From Blastopirellula marina (GTDB taxonomy: Bacteria; Planctomycetota; Planctomycetia; Pirellulales; Thermoguttaceae), in contig DYLS01000043.1 of assembly GCA_020721965.1 (NCBI GenBank), forward strand, positions 1 to 38,170: a stretch of DNA of 38,170 nucleotides, given 5' to 3'. Below, one piece after another: positions 8,663-16,892 of this stretch; positions within the stretch are counted from its first letter, which is position 1; each line of letters begins with the position of its first letter. Below the pieces are notes generated by a model that saw only the letters and a list, made by a program, of their open reading frames with translations, searched no databases and was not told the origin of the DNA. The position numbers and the translations under genes were made by a program.

Positions 8663-10936
8663 ATGAGGTACGCACTCGCGATCTTGTTTTTAATCGCCAG
8701 CTTTGGTGTGCACGCAGCGGAGACGCCCTCTTGTTCTGACCGGGGCGACTGGCCGCCGGTTATCGGCGCCTGGTTCTGGACGCAGAAAGACTTGGAGCTT
8801 GATGGCTACAAGTCGTTCTTGGATGCGGTTGCTGCCTGCACTCCGTATACACTCCTATCTACTGCATGCCGCCAGCGCGAAGTTATCGAGCCGCACGTTC
8901 ACCAACAGGTGGGCGAGGCGGTGCGGTACGCCGAGAGGCTCGGGATCAAGGTTGCTTTCGAGTTGGACATCCGCTTGGCGCGACAAGCTTTCCGCGCCAA
9001 GTATCCCGATGAACAGCAGGAGGAATTGGTCCTCCGCTTCGTTGATGCGGCGAGTTCGATTCCGCCACCGGTCGCGTTTGAAGGGGTTGATCTCACGGAC
9101 CACATGATCGGCAGCCTGCCGAAGTACGAGTGCCTGGGCACGCGGCTGGTGCGAGTGTACTCCTTTGTCCGGGATGGGGAAGGGATCGACCCCGCGACCG
9201 TGCAGGACATCACCGAGGCTGGCGTGGTGGCGACGGCCGAAGGGCCGCGGAAACTGACCGTGCGTGTGCCTCAGCAGCCGGGCCGCACGGCGTGTGTGAT
9301 CGCGGCGCATACCTACCTCACTCCGGATGTATTCGCCCCACATCTGATCGAGTTTCAACGGGGCATTATCCAACAGTACGCCGACGTGCCGCTGGCGGGC
9401 ATCATGAAGGACGAGTGGGGCTTCCCGCCGGACCACACGGGCGCCCCGGCCCACGATCGCTACTGGTACTCCACGGTGATGGCCAAGGCGTACGCGGCAT
9501 GTTCGGGCGGTCGCGACCTCGTGCGTGACACACTCCTTATGTGCGCAGGTGAAAAGGGGCGAGAGCGCGAGCAGCAAGCGGCAATCAACCGCTACTTCAC
9601 GCTCTGCCGGAATCGCTGTGCGACGATTGAAGATGACTACTATCGGGCGGGAAAGGCGGCCTTCGGCCCGCAGGCGTTCATCGTCACCCACCCTACCTGG
9701 ACGCCGTATCCCGGACCGCTGGAGTTTCGCAAGAACGGCCTGTCGTGGTGGGACGCCACTCGCGACATCGGCCAGACCGACGAATCGACTCCCTACCCTT
9801 GCCGCACGTCATTGGCAAAGCGCTGGGGGTATCCGCTCTGGTACAACCAGTTCTACGCCAAACAGACGGAACCCTACGTGCGCGAAATGTGGGAGGGCAT
9901 CTTGAGTGGCGGACGGCTCAACGTTCATCCGCTCTATCCGCGTTTCGACCTCAAGATCGGCGAGCGGGAGCTACTCCTGCTACGGAGCGGACTCATGGCG
10001 GGCATGACGCGATTGCGTATGCTCGACTTCATCACCCGGGCGCCGTTGGATTGCCCGGTTGCCGTGATTTTCGGCCACGCCTGCGCCATGAATTGGGCGG
10101 GGCCGTCGTACAATCGGGTCGGACTGGAGGTCGCCTCCGCACTCTGCGCCGAAGGCTATCCCACCGATCTCTTCCCGTCGAGTTTGGTCGGTAGCCCCGC
10201 GCTGAGACTCGATGAGGAAGGCTATATTTGCTTGGGACCCCAACGCTACCGTGCCGTCGTCCTCTATCACCCCGAATTCTGCGGAAAACAAGAATGGTCG
10301 TTCTTTCGCCGCGCGGCAATGGGCAAGACCATAATCTTCCAGGTCGGGGATTGGACGTGTGACAGCGACCTGAATCCGCTCAATTCGGGCGAGGCGATTA
10401 GGCAGAAGGTGCGAATCTGCGAAGATGACGACACTTGTACAATCTCCGTAAAGCGTTATTTGGAAGAGGCGGGCATCGCTCGCGTCACGGGGTGGAGCCG
10501 CGAGGACGCGACCCATCCCTTGCCGCCGGACGACGGAATCGCTGCGCTGACGGACGGCACTTGTATTCGTGCCAAAGGTCAACACAACCCAGCCGGCGAC
10601 CCAATTTGCGAGACGTTTACCTGGAACGGCCACACGGTCGAAGTCGATGCTATCGGCCTGGTGGCGATCCGATTTGCCGCCAACGGCCGTGTCACTGCAC
10701 TGGCGGCGGGCGGGCTCAAACGCGTGAAAACGGAGGGGCTCGAACTCGAACTGCCGCAGCGTGCCGACCTGGCCTTCATCCGCAAGCCGGATGGTACGTG
10801 CGCGGGGGTGCTCCAGGGGCTGTCGGGGGACGTACCTGAGCCGCTGCTGAGGCTAACGCCGCAATGGCAGCGGCTGGCGGTTCCCCCGCAATGTCACACC
10901 GACCAAGCCGCGCCTGTCAAAGAGAGTGTTCCATGA
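8663..10936 (+). CDS. Large secreted protein, glycoside hydrolase-like
   Basis: 757 residues from ATG 8663, with AAAGGG eight bases upstream. It starts with a classical signal peptide (RYALAILFLIASFGVHA, likely cleaved near residue 18), so it is exported. Residues 30-470 read like a TIM-barrel carbohydrate-active enzyme: VIGAWFWT, LGIKVAFELDIR, LAGIMKDEWGF with Asp250-Glu251, FIVTHPTW, and GYPLWYNQF. Residues 475-620 (CPVAVIFGHACAMNW, YPTDLFPSSLVG, YRAVVLYHPEF) resemble the glutamine-amidotransferase-like module that follows the barrel in GH42-type enzymes. The C-terminal 100 residues look like a beta domain. I do not recognise the exact family and name no substrate. The Glu of DEWG is a candidate acid/base; this is inference. 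It contains many cysteines for a secreted protein. Confidence 0.8.
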   Translation: MRYALAILFLIASFGVHAAETPSCSDRGDWPPVIGAWFWTQKDLELDGYKSFLDAVAACTPYTLLSTACRQREVIEPHVHQQVGEAVRYAERLGIKVAFELDIRLARQAFRAKYPDEQQEELVLRFVDAASSIPPPVAFEGVDLTDHMIGSLPKYECLGTRLVRVYSFVRDGEGIDPATVQDITEAGVVATAEGPRKLTVRVPQQPGRTACVIAAHTYLTPDVFAPHLIEFQRGIIQQYADVPLAGIMKDEWGFPPDHTGAPAHDRYWYSTVMAKAYAACSGGRDLVRDTLLMCAGEKGREREQQAAINRYFTLCRNRCATIEDDYYRAGKAAFGPQAFIVTHPTWTPYPGPLEFRKNGLSWWDATRDIGQTDESTPYPCRTSLAKRWGYPLWYNQFYAKQTEPYVREMWEGILSGGRLNVHPLYPRFDLKIGERELLLLRSGLMAGMTRLRMLDFITRAPLDCPVAVIFGHACAMNWAGPSYNRVGLEVASALCAEGYPTDLFPSSLVGSPALRLDEEGYICLGPQRYRAVVLYHPEFCGKQEWSFFRRAAMGKTIIFQVGDWTCDSDLNPLNSGEAIRQKVRICEDDDTCTISVKRYLEEAGIARVTGWSREDATHPLPPDDGIAALTDGTCIRAKGQHNPAGDPICETFTWNGHTVEVDAIGLVAIRFAANGRVTALAAGGLKRVKTEGLELELPQRADLAFIRKPDGTCAGVLQGLSGDVPEPLLRLTPQWQRLAVPPQCHTDQAAPVKESVP

Positions 10937-11220
10937 ATCGCGTGGCATGGAATAGCCAGGGCAATGAGACGGGACAAGTCTTACCCACGCTCACTCGTCC
11001 GTTTCTTTTCTTGGGAACCTCTGCACAAACCTCTTTTTATAGAAGTCTCGGGTTTTCAGTGTCTGTTGCGGAACTATCCAGAAGATGATTCACCCGAGAA
11101 GATTACTCGCCGACTGGGTACTTCCTAGCGATTGTATATTCTCTATTGTGTACGTGTTCTGATTCTCGATTGTGTACGTTTTATGCTTCCATCGTCCCGA
11201 GGGCGCGCAGTGAGGACGAG

Positions 11221-11240
11221 CCTCGGGCGTAAGCCCGAGG
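11221..11240. repeat. REP-type hairpin, second stem type, GTAA loop
   Basis: CCTCGGGC-GTAA-GCCCGAGG, a perfect 8-bp stem with the same GTAA loop as the CCACCAGC hairpins but a different stem sequence. It lies 71 bp upstream of one of those hairpins. Confidence 0.8.
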
Positions 11241-11291
11241 TGGAGAGATCGCCCATACGTGATGCTTTCAAAAGTATTGCGCAATACCCCA

Positions 11292-11311
11292 CCACCAGCT
11301 TACGCTGGTGG
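11292..11311. repeat. REP-type hairpin, inverted copy
   Basis: CCACCAGC-TTAC-GCTGGTGG, the reverse complement of the 6995-7014 element. Homology to the copy at 35698 extends outward on both sides (CCCGAGCCACC and TGGTGGNGTATT in the shared orientation), giving a unit of roughly 45-50 bp. Confidence 0.8.
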
Positions 11312-11600
11312 CTCGGGGTTTCATGCACCAGTAGATTACTCTGCACGCTACGCCTGATTGCATGATGCGCACAGCATAGCTTGCGCGCCGTTCCCGCGCC
11401 ACGTCACGAGCAACACTCAATGAGCGCCGGGCACCCCGATGCGTTTCCTCCCGGCGTGATGTTACGCTACAATCGAAGAAAATCGAAATCGAGCGTTCCA
11501 ACCGACGAGAATACTGCGGAATGCGTCGAAAGCCGTCGAGGTCGCACGGCGCTTGCGGAGCGTCTGGTGCGTCTGTCTATCATCCAGCGAGAGGCGTCTG

Positions 11601-12716
11601 ATGTCGCGTCACGCCATTTTCGAGTCCAGTACCCGATATTTCCTCGCCCCGCTGTTGCGGTTTCTGGACGATGATTCTGTGACCGAGATCATGGTCAATG
11701 GGCCAGGTGAGATTTATGTAGAGCGTGCCGGGCGGTTGGAGAAGACCCCGGCTCGGTTCAGCAGCGAGGACGCCCTGCGCTCGGCGATTCACAATATTGC
11801 GCAGTGGATGGGACGTGAAATCGACGATGCCCGACCCGTGCTGGACGCACGCCTGCCGGATGGCTCGCGGGTGCACGCGATTATCCCCCCCAGCGCGCGA
11901 AACGGGACCTGCCTGACGATTCGGAAATTCTCCCGGGAAGCGCGTTCTCTAGGTGACCTCGTCCGCCTGAACAGCCTCTCCGAAATGGCGCGAGAATTCC
12001 TCGAGATCGCGGTTTTGCTCCGAAAAAACATGCTCATATCGGGGGGGACGGGCACGGGAAAGACGGTGCTTCTGGGTGCCGTGACGCAGGCCATTCCCGC
12101 CGACGAGCGAATCATCGTCATCGAGGATACCTCCGAGCTGCAATTGGTGCAGCCGCACGTCGTATATCTGGAGGCCAGGCACGGAGGGCGGGACGGCCAA
12201 GGTGGTCTGACGATTCGCGAACTGTTCACCAACTCGCTGCGGATGCGGCCGGATCGCATCATCGTCGGCGAGGTTCGCGGCGGCGAGGCCTTGGATATGA
12301 TTCAGGCCATGTTGAGCGGCCACTCCGGTAGCCTGACGACCATCCACGCCAGCACACCGCGGGACGCCTTGATCCGCCTGGAGACGCTGTCCCTGATGTC
12401 CGATGTGGAAATTCCCGTTCACGTGGCTAGAATGCAGGTAGCGGCGGCCATCCATTTGGTGGTCCAGATTGCGCGGTTTCAAGAGGACGGCTCGCGAAAA
12501 ATCACGCGGATTGCCGAGGTTCAGGGATTGAACGAGGCCGGGCAATTCGTGGTCCAAGAACTGTTCGTCTCCCGGTTGCACGGGAAGGATCAAGCCGGGC
12601 GTTTGCAGGCGGATTTGGCGTTTACCGGCTGCCGACCCAGTTTCGCCAGCGTCCCCGCTGAAGAGGGTATCACCGATCGCATCCGGGCGACCCAGGCGAT
12701 TTGGGAACTGGCATAG
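11601..12716 (+). CDS. tadA: Tad secretion ATPase CpaF/TadA (first paralogue)
   Basis: A 371-residue hexameric secretion ATPase of the GspE/PulE superfamily, CpaF/TadA branch, which powers Flp pilus assembly at the inner membrane. It has the N-terminal SVTEIMVNGPGEIYVER domain, the DARLPDGSRVHAIIPP motif (82-97), Walker A ISGGTGTGKT (146-155), the Asp box VIEDTSEL, Walker B RIIVGE (219-224) and the His box SGHSGSLTTIHA (239-250), so all ATPase motifs are present. It is shorter than the second paralogue at 20716 and lacks the FHA and helical N-terminal domains. ATG 11601 is preceded by GAGAGG; the frame stays open to 11553 without an SD. It is the first gene of the Tad run and is followed by the pilin genes. 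Confidence 0.95.
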   Translation: MSRHAIFESSTRYFLAPLLRFLDDDSVTEIMVNGPGEIYVERAGRLEKTPARFSSEDALRSAIHNIAQWMGREIDDARPVLDARLPDGSRVHAIIPPSARNGTCLTIRKFSREARSLGDLVRLNSLSEMAREFLEIAVLLRKNMLISGGTGTGKTVLLGAVTQAIPADERIIVIEDTSELQLVQPHVVYLEARHGGRDGQGGLTIRELFTNSLRMRPDRIIVGEVRGGEALDMIQAMLSGHSGSLTTIHASTPRDALIRLETLSLMSDVEIPVHVARMQVAAAIHLVVQIARFQEDGSRKITRIAEVQGLNEAGQFVVQELFVSRLHGKDQAGRLQADLAFTGCRPSFASVPAEEGITDRIRATQAIWELA

Positions 12717-12786
12717 CCGTTATAAGGATACCCGGTGCCTCCCGGTACAAAGAAGATAAAACGGCTCGGACCGAGACAGATCAACG

Positions 12787-12996
12787 ATGAGGCGTTTTCC
12801 CTTCACCAAATGGGCCAGAAAGAACCGTGCCGCATTCTCGGCGCGGGATCGGCGAGGGGCCGTGGCGACCCTGGATTACGTTCTCCTGTTGGGCGTCATT
12901 CTTCCGGCCGCGGCCTTTTCGATGTGGGCCGGTCCTAGGATTATCCGCTTGACCTACGATATGGTTTATGTCCTGCTGGTCTGGCCTTTTCTATGA
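12787..12996 (+). CDS. Flp-like pilin, first copy
   Basis: A 69-residue protein with a basic N-terminus, then RRGAVATLDYVLLLGVILP, which matches the Flp pilin pattern of a Gly-containing prepilin site followed by a hydrophobic helix. The classical Glu-Tyr pair is replaced by Asp-Tyr (residues 30-31). A second hydrophobic stretch (MVYVLLVWPFL) ends the protein. It lies 70 bases after the ATPase stop and upstream of TadV, the place where flp genes normally sit. The SD is weak. Assignment as a major or minor pilin cannot be made from sequence alone. Confidence 0.75.
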   Translation: MRRFPFTKWARKNRAAFSARDRRGAVATLDYVLLLGVILPAAAFSMWAGPRIIRLTYDMVYVLLVWPFL

Positions 12997-13051
12997 CGAT
13001 TTCGATTTCGGAGTGACTGCAAGTTGTCAAGTTGTGATGATTTCGACCCAA

Positions 13052-13078
13052 CTACCGCGGGAAACGGTACCGCGGTAG
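13052..13078 (+). promoter_or_regulatory. Hairpin between the two pilin genes
   Basis: CTACCGCGG (13052-13060) and its perfect complement (13070-13078) form a 9-bp stem with a 9-base loop. A third CTACCGCGG occurs at 13149-13157. There is no T-tract after it, so it is more likely an RNA-stability or processing element or an attenuator than a simple terminator. Confidence 0.55.
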
Positions 13079-13261
13079 GTGGGGCAAGTAAGCTGTGAGG
13101 GGTTTGCCGCGTTTCCTCCCGGAGGGAAATTTTTGTTGTTGCAGCCTGCTACCGCGGATATAGTAGTAAAGGGACGGTGACGGCGGCGGTTTTTGGACCC
13201 TGCGTCCTGTCTCTGCGAATACGGTACAGAGAAGGTTTGGTTTCTTTTCGAGGGCCGACGT

Positions 13262-13468
13262 ATGAAGCGAGTTGGCATCACATCCCTATTGGCGAAACTC
13301 CACCGGGATGAGCGGGGAGCGGTCAGCCTGGAGACGATCCTCATCATCGGAGCGATCGCTCTGCCGATCCTGATTTTCCTCATCCGCGTGGGTTGGCCAC
13401 GAATCAAGGGCTATTTCACGCAAGGCCTGCAAGACCTGGAAGCCGAGCGAACAAACGCGATCCAATAG
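13262..13468 (+). CDS. Flp-like pilin, second copy
   Basis: A 68-residue protein: basic N-terminus, DERGAVSLETILIIGAIALP with Glu at +5 after the presumed Gly cleavage site, one hydrophobic helix to about residue 43, and a polar tail (YFTQGLQDLEAERTNAIQ). This is closer to the Flp prepilin consensus than the first copy because the +5 Glu is present. ATG 13262 has GAGGG upstream (CGAGGGCCGACGT). The open frame upstream to 13193 is rejected because it would place a non-prepilin extension before the basic leader. The 265-base spacer before it carries a strong hairpin. The adjacent TadV peptidase is the likely processing enzyme. Confidence 0.78.
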   Translation: MKRVGITSLLAKLHRDERGAVSLETILIIGAIALPILIFLIRVGWPRIKGYFTQGLQDLEAERTNAIQ

Positions 13469-13519
13469 GCGCAACCCTGCCGCGTTTCGGCCGGCGGACG
13501 AGCGATAAAGGCCCGGCCT

Positions 13520-14107
13520 ATGGTGGTGACGGTGGTCCTATTGATCTGGTTAGCCGCGGCCGTTGCGACAGACGTTACGCTTGGCAAGATTTTCAACGCC
13601 ATCACATACCCCGGCATGGTGGCGGCAATCGCATTCAACGCCCTCGGCTCGGCCGGCGTGGCTAGCGGCTGGTGGCCACCCAAAGCGGCAGCGGCTTGGG
13701 GCTGGGTCGGGTTGTGGGCGTCCGTTTTGGGATTGTTGGCGTGCGGGCTGGTGATGGTCGCCTGCTACGTGTTTTTTCGCGTGGGCGGGGGTGACGTGAA
13801 GCTGATCGCCATGATCGGGGCCTTTTTGGGACCCGACCAGGGCATTTTGGTCATGTTGTGGACGTTCGTCCTGGGCGCGTGCGCGGGATTGATTTTGCTG
13901 GTCTGGCGATTGGGGCCAGTGCGCCTCGCCGCGTCGGTCGCGCGGCACGTGCTGTGGAGCATCCGTTTAGGTGGATTCCATCCCTTGACGCCAGAACAAA
14001 GAAGGCAACTGGAGCCCCCGCTGTTCTTGGCCCCCAGTGCGTTGATTGCGGTGATTGTCGTGCGATTCGAGGTTGCCGAGCGGCTCCTGCCGACCCTATT
14101 TCCTTAG
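13520..14107 (+). CDS. tadV: Prepilin peptidase TadV/CpaA (A24 family)
   Basis: A 195-residue integral membrane aspartic peptidase that cleaves Flp and TadE/F-type prepilins. The first catalytic Asp is in VATDVTLGKIFNAIT (Asp18) and the second in the GxGD-type motif RVGGGDVKLIAM (Asp92). At least five hydrophobic segments are visible. The N-methyltransferase domain of the longer GspO/PilD type is absent, as usual for CpaA/TadV. The C-terminal tail after residue 150 (GFHPLTPEQRRQLEPP) is longer than in minimal CpaA proteins and ends in another hydrophobic segment. It starts 51 bases after the second pilin. Its stop codon lies inside a perfect 12-bp hairpin. Confidence 0.92.
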   Translation: MVVTVVLLIWLAAAVATDVTLGKIFNAITYPGMVAAIAFNALGSAGVASGWWPPKAAAAWGWVGLWASVLGLLACGLVMVACYVFFRVGGGDVKLIAMIGAFLGPDQGILVMLWTFVLGACAGLILLVWRLGPVRLAASVARHVLWSIRLGGFHPLTPEQRRQLEPPLFLAPSALIAVIVVRFEVAERLLPTLFP

Positions 14108-14132
14108 GCTGTCAATTATCGACAGCCTAAGG
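14102..14132 (+). terminator. Perfect hairpin overlapping the tadV stop codon
   Basis: CCTTAGGCTGTC (14102-14113) and its exact complement (14121-14132) form a 12-bp stem with a 7-base loop. The TAG stop of tadV (14105-14107) is within the left arm. No run of T follows, so termination, if any, is not of the classical intrinsic type. Attenuation or 3'-end protection of the pilin/peptidase transcript fits equally well. Confidence 0.55.
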
Positions 14133-14263
14133 ACGTGCGGAAGGGCCCCAAATGAATTGGAGACGCGTTGGCGTACTCTGGCACCCCCTGGAAGTGGTGG
14201 ATCAAGGGGGGGAGGCGGGCTATACAGATTCCATCCGAGCGGCGCCGCAGCGGGAGAATCGGC

Positions 14264-15253
14264 ATGGTGATGGTGGCGATCTTCCAGGCCTGTCTACCGT
14301 GGTTCGCCATTTTGATGGTCGCGGGACTGTCGTTGACTCTGGTCTGCCGCGCCGCCCAGGTCGCGCCGGACCTTCGCAAGTTGAGGCGACTCCACACCGA
14401 TCAAGCGGGGGCGGTTCAAGGCTTGAGTTTCGTGCTCACGCTTCCCTTTTTCGTGTTGATCGTCCTCTTCATCGTCCAGGTCAGCCAGATCATGATCGGG
14501 ACGGTGGTTGTTCACTACGCGGCCTTCGCCGCCGCGCGGTCGGCCATCGTGTGGATTCCCGCGAGGGTCGGCCTCGTCGAACTGGAAAATAGAATCAGCG
14601 GCTATGATTTGGACCCTCAGGCCGGAGATCAAACCCCGCCGATCCTGGATCCTAGCGATCCGAGCTACGGCCCCAACGATGGAGGGCTGACGTTTGCGAT
14701 CGCCCCGGGCGGACCGAAGTATTCCAAGATCGCCGTGGCGGCGGCGTTGGCCGTCATGCCGATTTGCCCATCCCGGGACCTGGGGCTGGCGCTGCCGGGT
14801 AATGCCGGTCCACCGGCGGCCATTCTGAACGCAGTGTACCGCCGCAACGTCCCCGACTACGATCTCAACCCGCGGATCGCCCAGCGTTTGCTCAATAAGC
14901 TGGCCTATGCGTGGAACTTCACCAACGTGGAAGTGCGTTTCTTCCACTCCAACCGAGAGCCGCCGTTGATCCCGCAGTTCTTACCGCCTGACCCCAACGA
15001 ATTCTATACCAACGAGCTTGGTTTTCAGGATTCGGTGACGGTAACCGTTCGGCACGATATGGCCTTGCTGCCCGGGCCGGGGCGCTTTCTGGCGCGACCG
15101 ACGCCCTCGCCGGGAGGCGGTCCCGACATGACGGCCCAAGGCATCCAGCGCCGCGGCGGCATCTACGTTTTCCCGCTTACCGCAACCATCACCTTGGGAA
15201 ACGAAGGGGAAAAATCGGTGGTGCCGTACACCTACGTTCTGTCGGCGCTTTAG
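14264..15253 (+). CDS. TadE-like pseudopilin
   Basis: A 329-residue protein with an N-terminal hydrophobic helix (residues 5-28), then the TadE-type segment TDQAGAVQGLSFVLTLPFF (46-64) continuing through IVLFIVQVSQIMIGTVVVHY to AAFAAARSAIVW. The rest is a large periplasmic region rich in Pro and Asn with an all-beta look, ending in TYVLSAL. Having two helices, one ahead of the TadE segment, is unusual for the family. The start is set at ATG 14264, with GGGAG eight bases before it. The frame is open to a TTG at 14168, but that extension has no SD and is Trp/Arg-rich. It lies in the pilus operon and probably forms part of the pilus tip or priming complex (inference from family). Confidence 0.8.
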   Translation: MVMVAIFQACLPWFAILMVAGLSLTLVCRAAQVAPDLRKLRRLHTDQAGAVQGLSFVLTLPFFVLIVLFIVQVSQIMIGTVVVHYAAFAAARSAIVWIPARVGLVELENRISGYDLDPQAGDQTPPILDPSDPSYGPNDGGLTFAIAPGGPKYSKIAVAAALAVMPICPSRDLGLALPGNAGPPAAILNAVYRRNVPDYDLNPRIAQRLLNKLAYAWNFTNVEVRFFHSNREPPLIPQFLPPDPNEFYTNELGFQDSVTVTVRHDMALLPGPGRFLARPTPSPGGGPDMTAQGIQRRGGIYVFPLTATITLGNEGEKSVVPYTYVLSAL

Positions 15254-15391
15254 CAGCACATCGTCGCGATGGCGACGGTGGATTGGATCGCGGTACTGGA
15301 TCGCGATGGCCACGGTGTAGATGGCCGCGGTGTAGCGGAAACGACCAGCTTCAAGAATCCACGATTAGGGCAGACGGCGGAGGGATCGACG

Positions 15392-16858
15392 ATGGCTGAG
15401 AAACACTGGCGTTTCGACGATCGGCTGCGCGGCCTCACCCGGTCGTACCGCGGAATCCGTAAAATCGCCGCGCTGCCCGCTGACGAAAACGGGGCGATGA
15501 GCCTGGTCTCCGTCTTCGCGGTGCTGATCCTGACCATTTTGCTGGGCATGGTGATGAACGTGGGCAAGGCGGCCGACCACAAGATTCGTATGCAGAACGC
15601 GGCCGACGCCATTGCCTACTCTGGTGGCACCGTCCTTGCCCGAGGAATGAACGCCCTGGCTTTCAGCAACCATTTGTTGTGCGACGTGTTCGCCCTGACG
15701 GCCTTCATGCGCGAGGCCCGGGATCGCAATGCCGAGAGCTTCGTCCCCGATATCTTGGGCGCGTGGAACGAAGAGGCCCCGATTTTCTTGCAGTCGCACT
15801 TCGCGAAGTTCATCCCCTTGGCGAGCGCCATTCCGGCCAAAACCCCGTTGGAGCAAGAATTGGTGCGGGCGTTCAGCGATTGGGTGGCCGCTGCTTCCGA
15901 GAGGATCTTGCCCACTCTGGAGTACATATTGGCGGAAGAGTTGATTCCGCAATATCAGCGGGCGGTAGTGGCGGCCTTCCCGGACATTGCCCAACAGGCC
16001 GCCTTGGAGGTGGCACGGCGGAACGGCAGCCCGAGTTTCGGTCGCGGCGACATGCTGGGGGTCCTGTGGCGGACATCCGTGGTGCCAGTCGGAGGGGCCG
16101 GCGAATGGGTCGAGCCGACATTGCCCGTCGTCGATCCGCTGAACGATCCCTCGCCGGAGCAGCCGCAAAACCTCGCCGACGCGCAGACGCAGCGTCGTGC
16201 GCAGGCCCAGCATTACCTGGGGCTGTGGAACTCGCGAGCGATGTACTTCTTCGACCGCGAGGCGAAAATGAGCCGCTTCTCCAGCCTCTGGCGGAACTTT
16301 ACCTGCGGCCAACTGGAGCAATTGCTTCAAGAATACGAGATGGGAAACCTCCCGTTCTTGATTCGAGACACGGGGAATGAAATCGTGGATCCGAACGATC
16401 ACCTCGATCGGTATTTCACGTTTGTGGGCGTGGCCTATTGGCATCCCATGCGGCCTCTCCTGCCCGGCCTGTTTCGTCATCCCATCACCGCAGACACAGT
16501 CACCTTTGCGCAGGTCCGCGTGTTCGTGCCGCGGCGGCGGTTGATTTGGATGTATCAGGTGCCGGGGTCCGACAATCCGCTGGGTGGCGTGCCTGGCGAC
16601 TTTCCGGAATTGCCCTCGGAAGATGATCCGCCACCGCCAGGGGATGGCCACTGGGAAGTGGTACGCCAGCCCGTCCCCGAGCACTGGGACTTGTGGAATC
16701 AGCATTGGAGCTGCCAATTGACGCCAGCTACCGTGGATACGCTCCCCGCGATCTTGCAGACTCGGCCCCCGCTGCCGGAATTTGCAGGCTGGGATCTTCA
16801 GCTACCCAATTTGGCTGGTCTCTCGACAGCGGATATCCAGTACATCAGCCCGCACTGA
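15392..16858 (+). CDS. TadG-like pilus-assembly protein
   Basis: 488 residues from ATG 15392 (GGAGG ten bases upstream). The N-terminal 30 residues are basic and cytoplasmic. DENGAMSLVSVFAVLILTIL then marks the TadE/TadG membrane anchor. After it, HKIRMQNAADAIAYSGGTVL matches the Gln-Ala-Ala-Asp segment of TadG-type proteins (usually LQ.AADAAALAG). The remaining about 400 residues are periplasmic with no von Willebrand A motif that I can see. The open frame upstream to 15269 crosses low-complexity CGCGGTG repeats and is rejected. It is followed 32 bases later by another TadE-like gene. Confidence 0.82.
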   Translation: MAEKHWRFDDRLRGLTRSYRGIRKIAALPADENGAMSLVSVFAVLILTILLGMVMNVGKAADHKIRMQNAADAIAYSGGTVLARGMNALAFSNHLLCDVFALTAFMREARDRNAESFVPDILGAWNEEAPIFLQSHFAKFIPLASAIPAKTPLEQELVRAFSDWVAAASERILPTLEYILAEELIPQYQRAVVAAFPDIAQQAALEVARRNGSPSFGRGDMLGVLWRTSVVPVGGAGEWVEPTLPVVDPLNDPSPEQPQNLADAQTQRRAQAQHYLGLWNSRAMYFFDREAKMSRFSSLWRNFTCGQLEQLLQEYEMGNLPFLIRDTGNEIVDPNDHLDRYFTFVGVAYWHPMRPLLPGLFRHPITADTVTFAQVRVFVPRRRLIWMYQVPGSDNPLGGVPGDFPELPSEDDPPPPGDGHWEVVRQPVPEHWDLWNQHWSCQLTPATVDTLPAILQTRPPLPEFAGWDLQLPNLAGLSTADIQYISPH

Positions 16859-16892
16859 AAGGGCGCCATAGCCCGAACTGAAAGGGCACCAT
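16849..16892 (+). repeat. 23-bp tandem duplication at a gene junction
   Basis: CCCGCACTGAAAGGGCGCCAT (16849-16869) is repeated as CCCGAACTGAAAGGGCACCAT (16872-16892). The first copy carries the stop codon of the TadG-like gene. The second carries the AAAGGG ribosome-binding site and the first bases of the next start codon. Confidence 0.8.

Larger units (their letters stand above)
10937..11600. other. Intergenic region before the Tad locus
   Basis: 664 bases with no supported gene. It holds a near-direct repeat TTCTCNATTGTGTACGT (around 11139 and 11163), two GTAA/TTAC-loop hairpins at 11221-11240 and 11292-11311, and presumably the promoter of the Tad operon. The AT-rich stretch at 11130-11185 is the most promoter-like part, but no -35/-10 pair is assigned. 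Confidence 0.45.

Noticed and set aside
15365-16717. Minus-strand open frame of 450 residues
   Set aside because: It is antisense to the TadG-like gene, His/Gln/Arg-rich, with no SD or domain; a GC-rich shadow frame.
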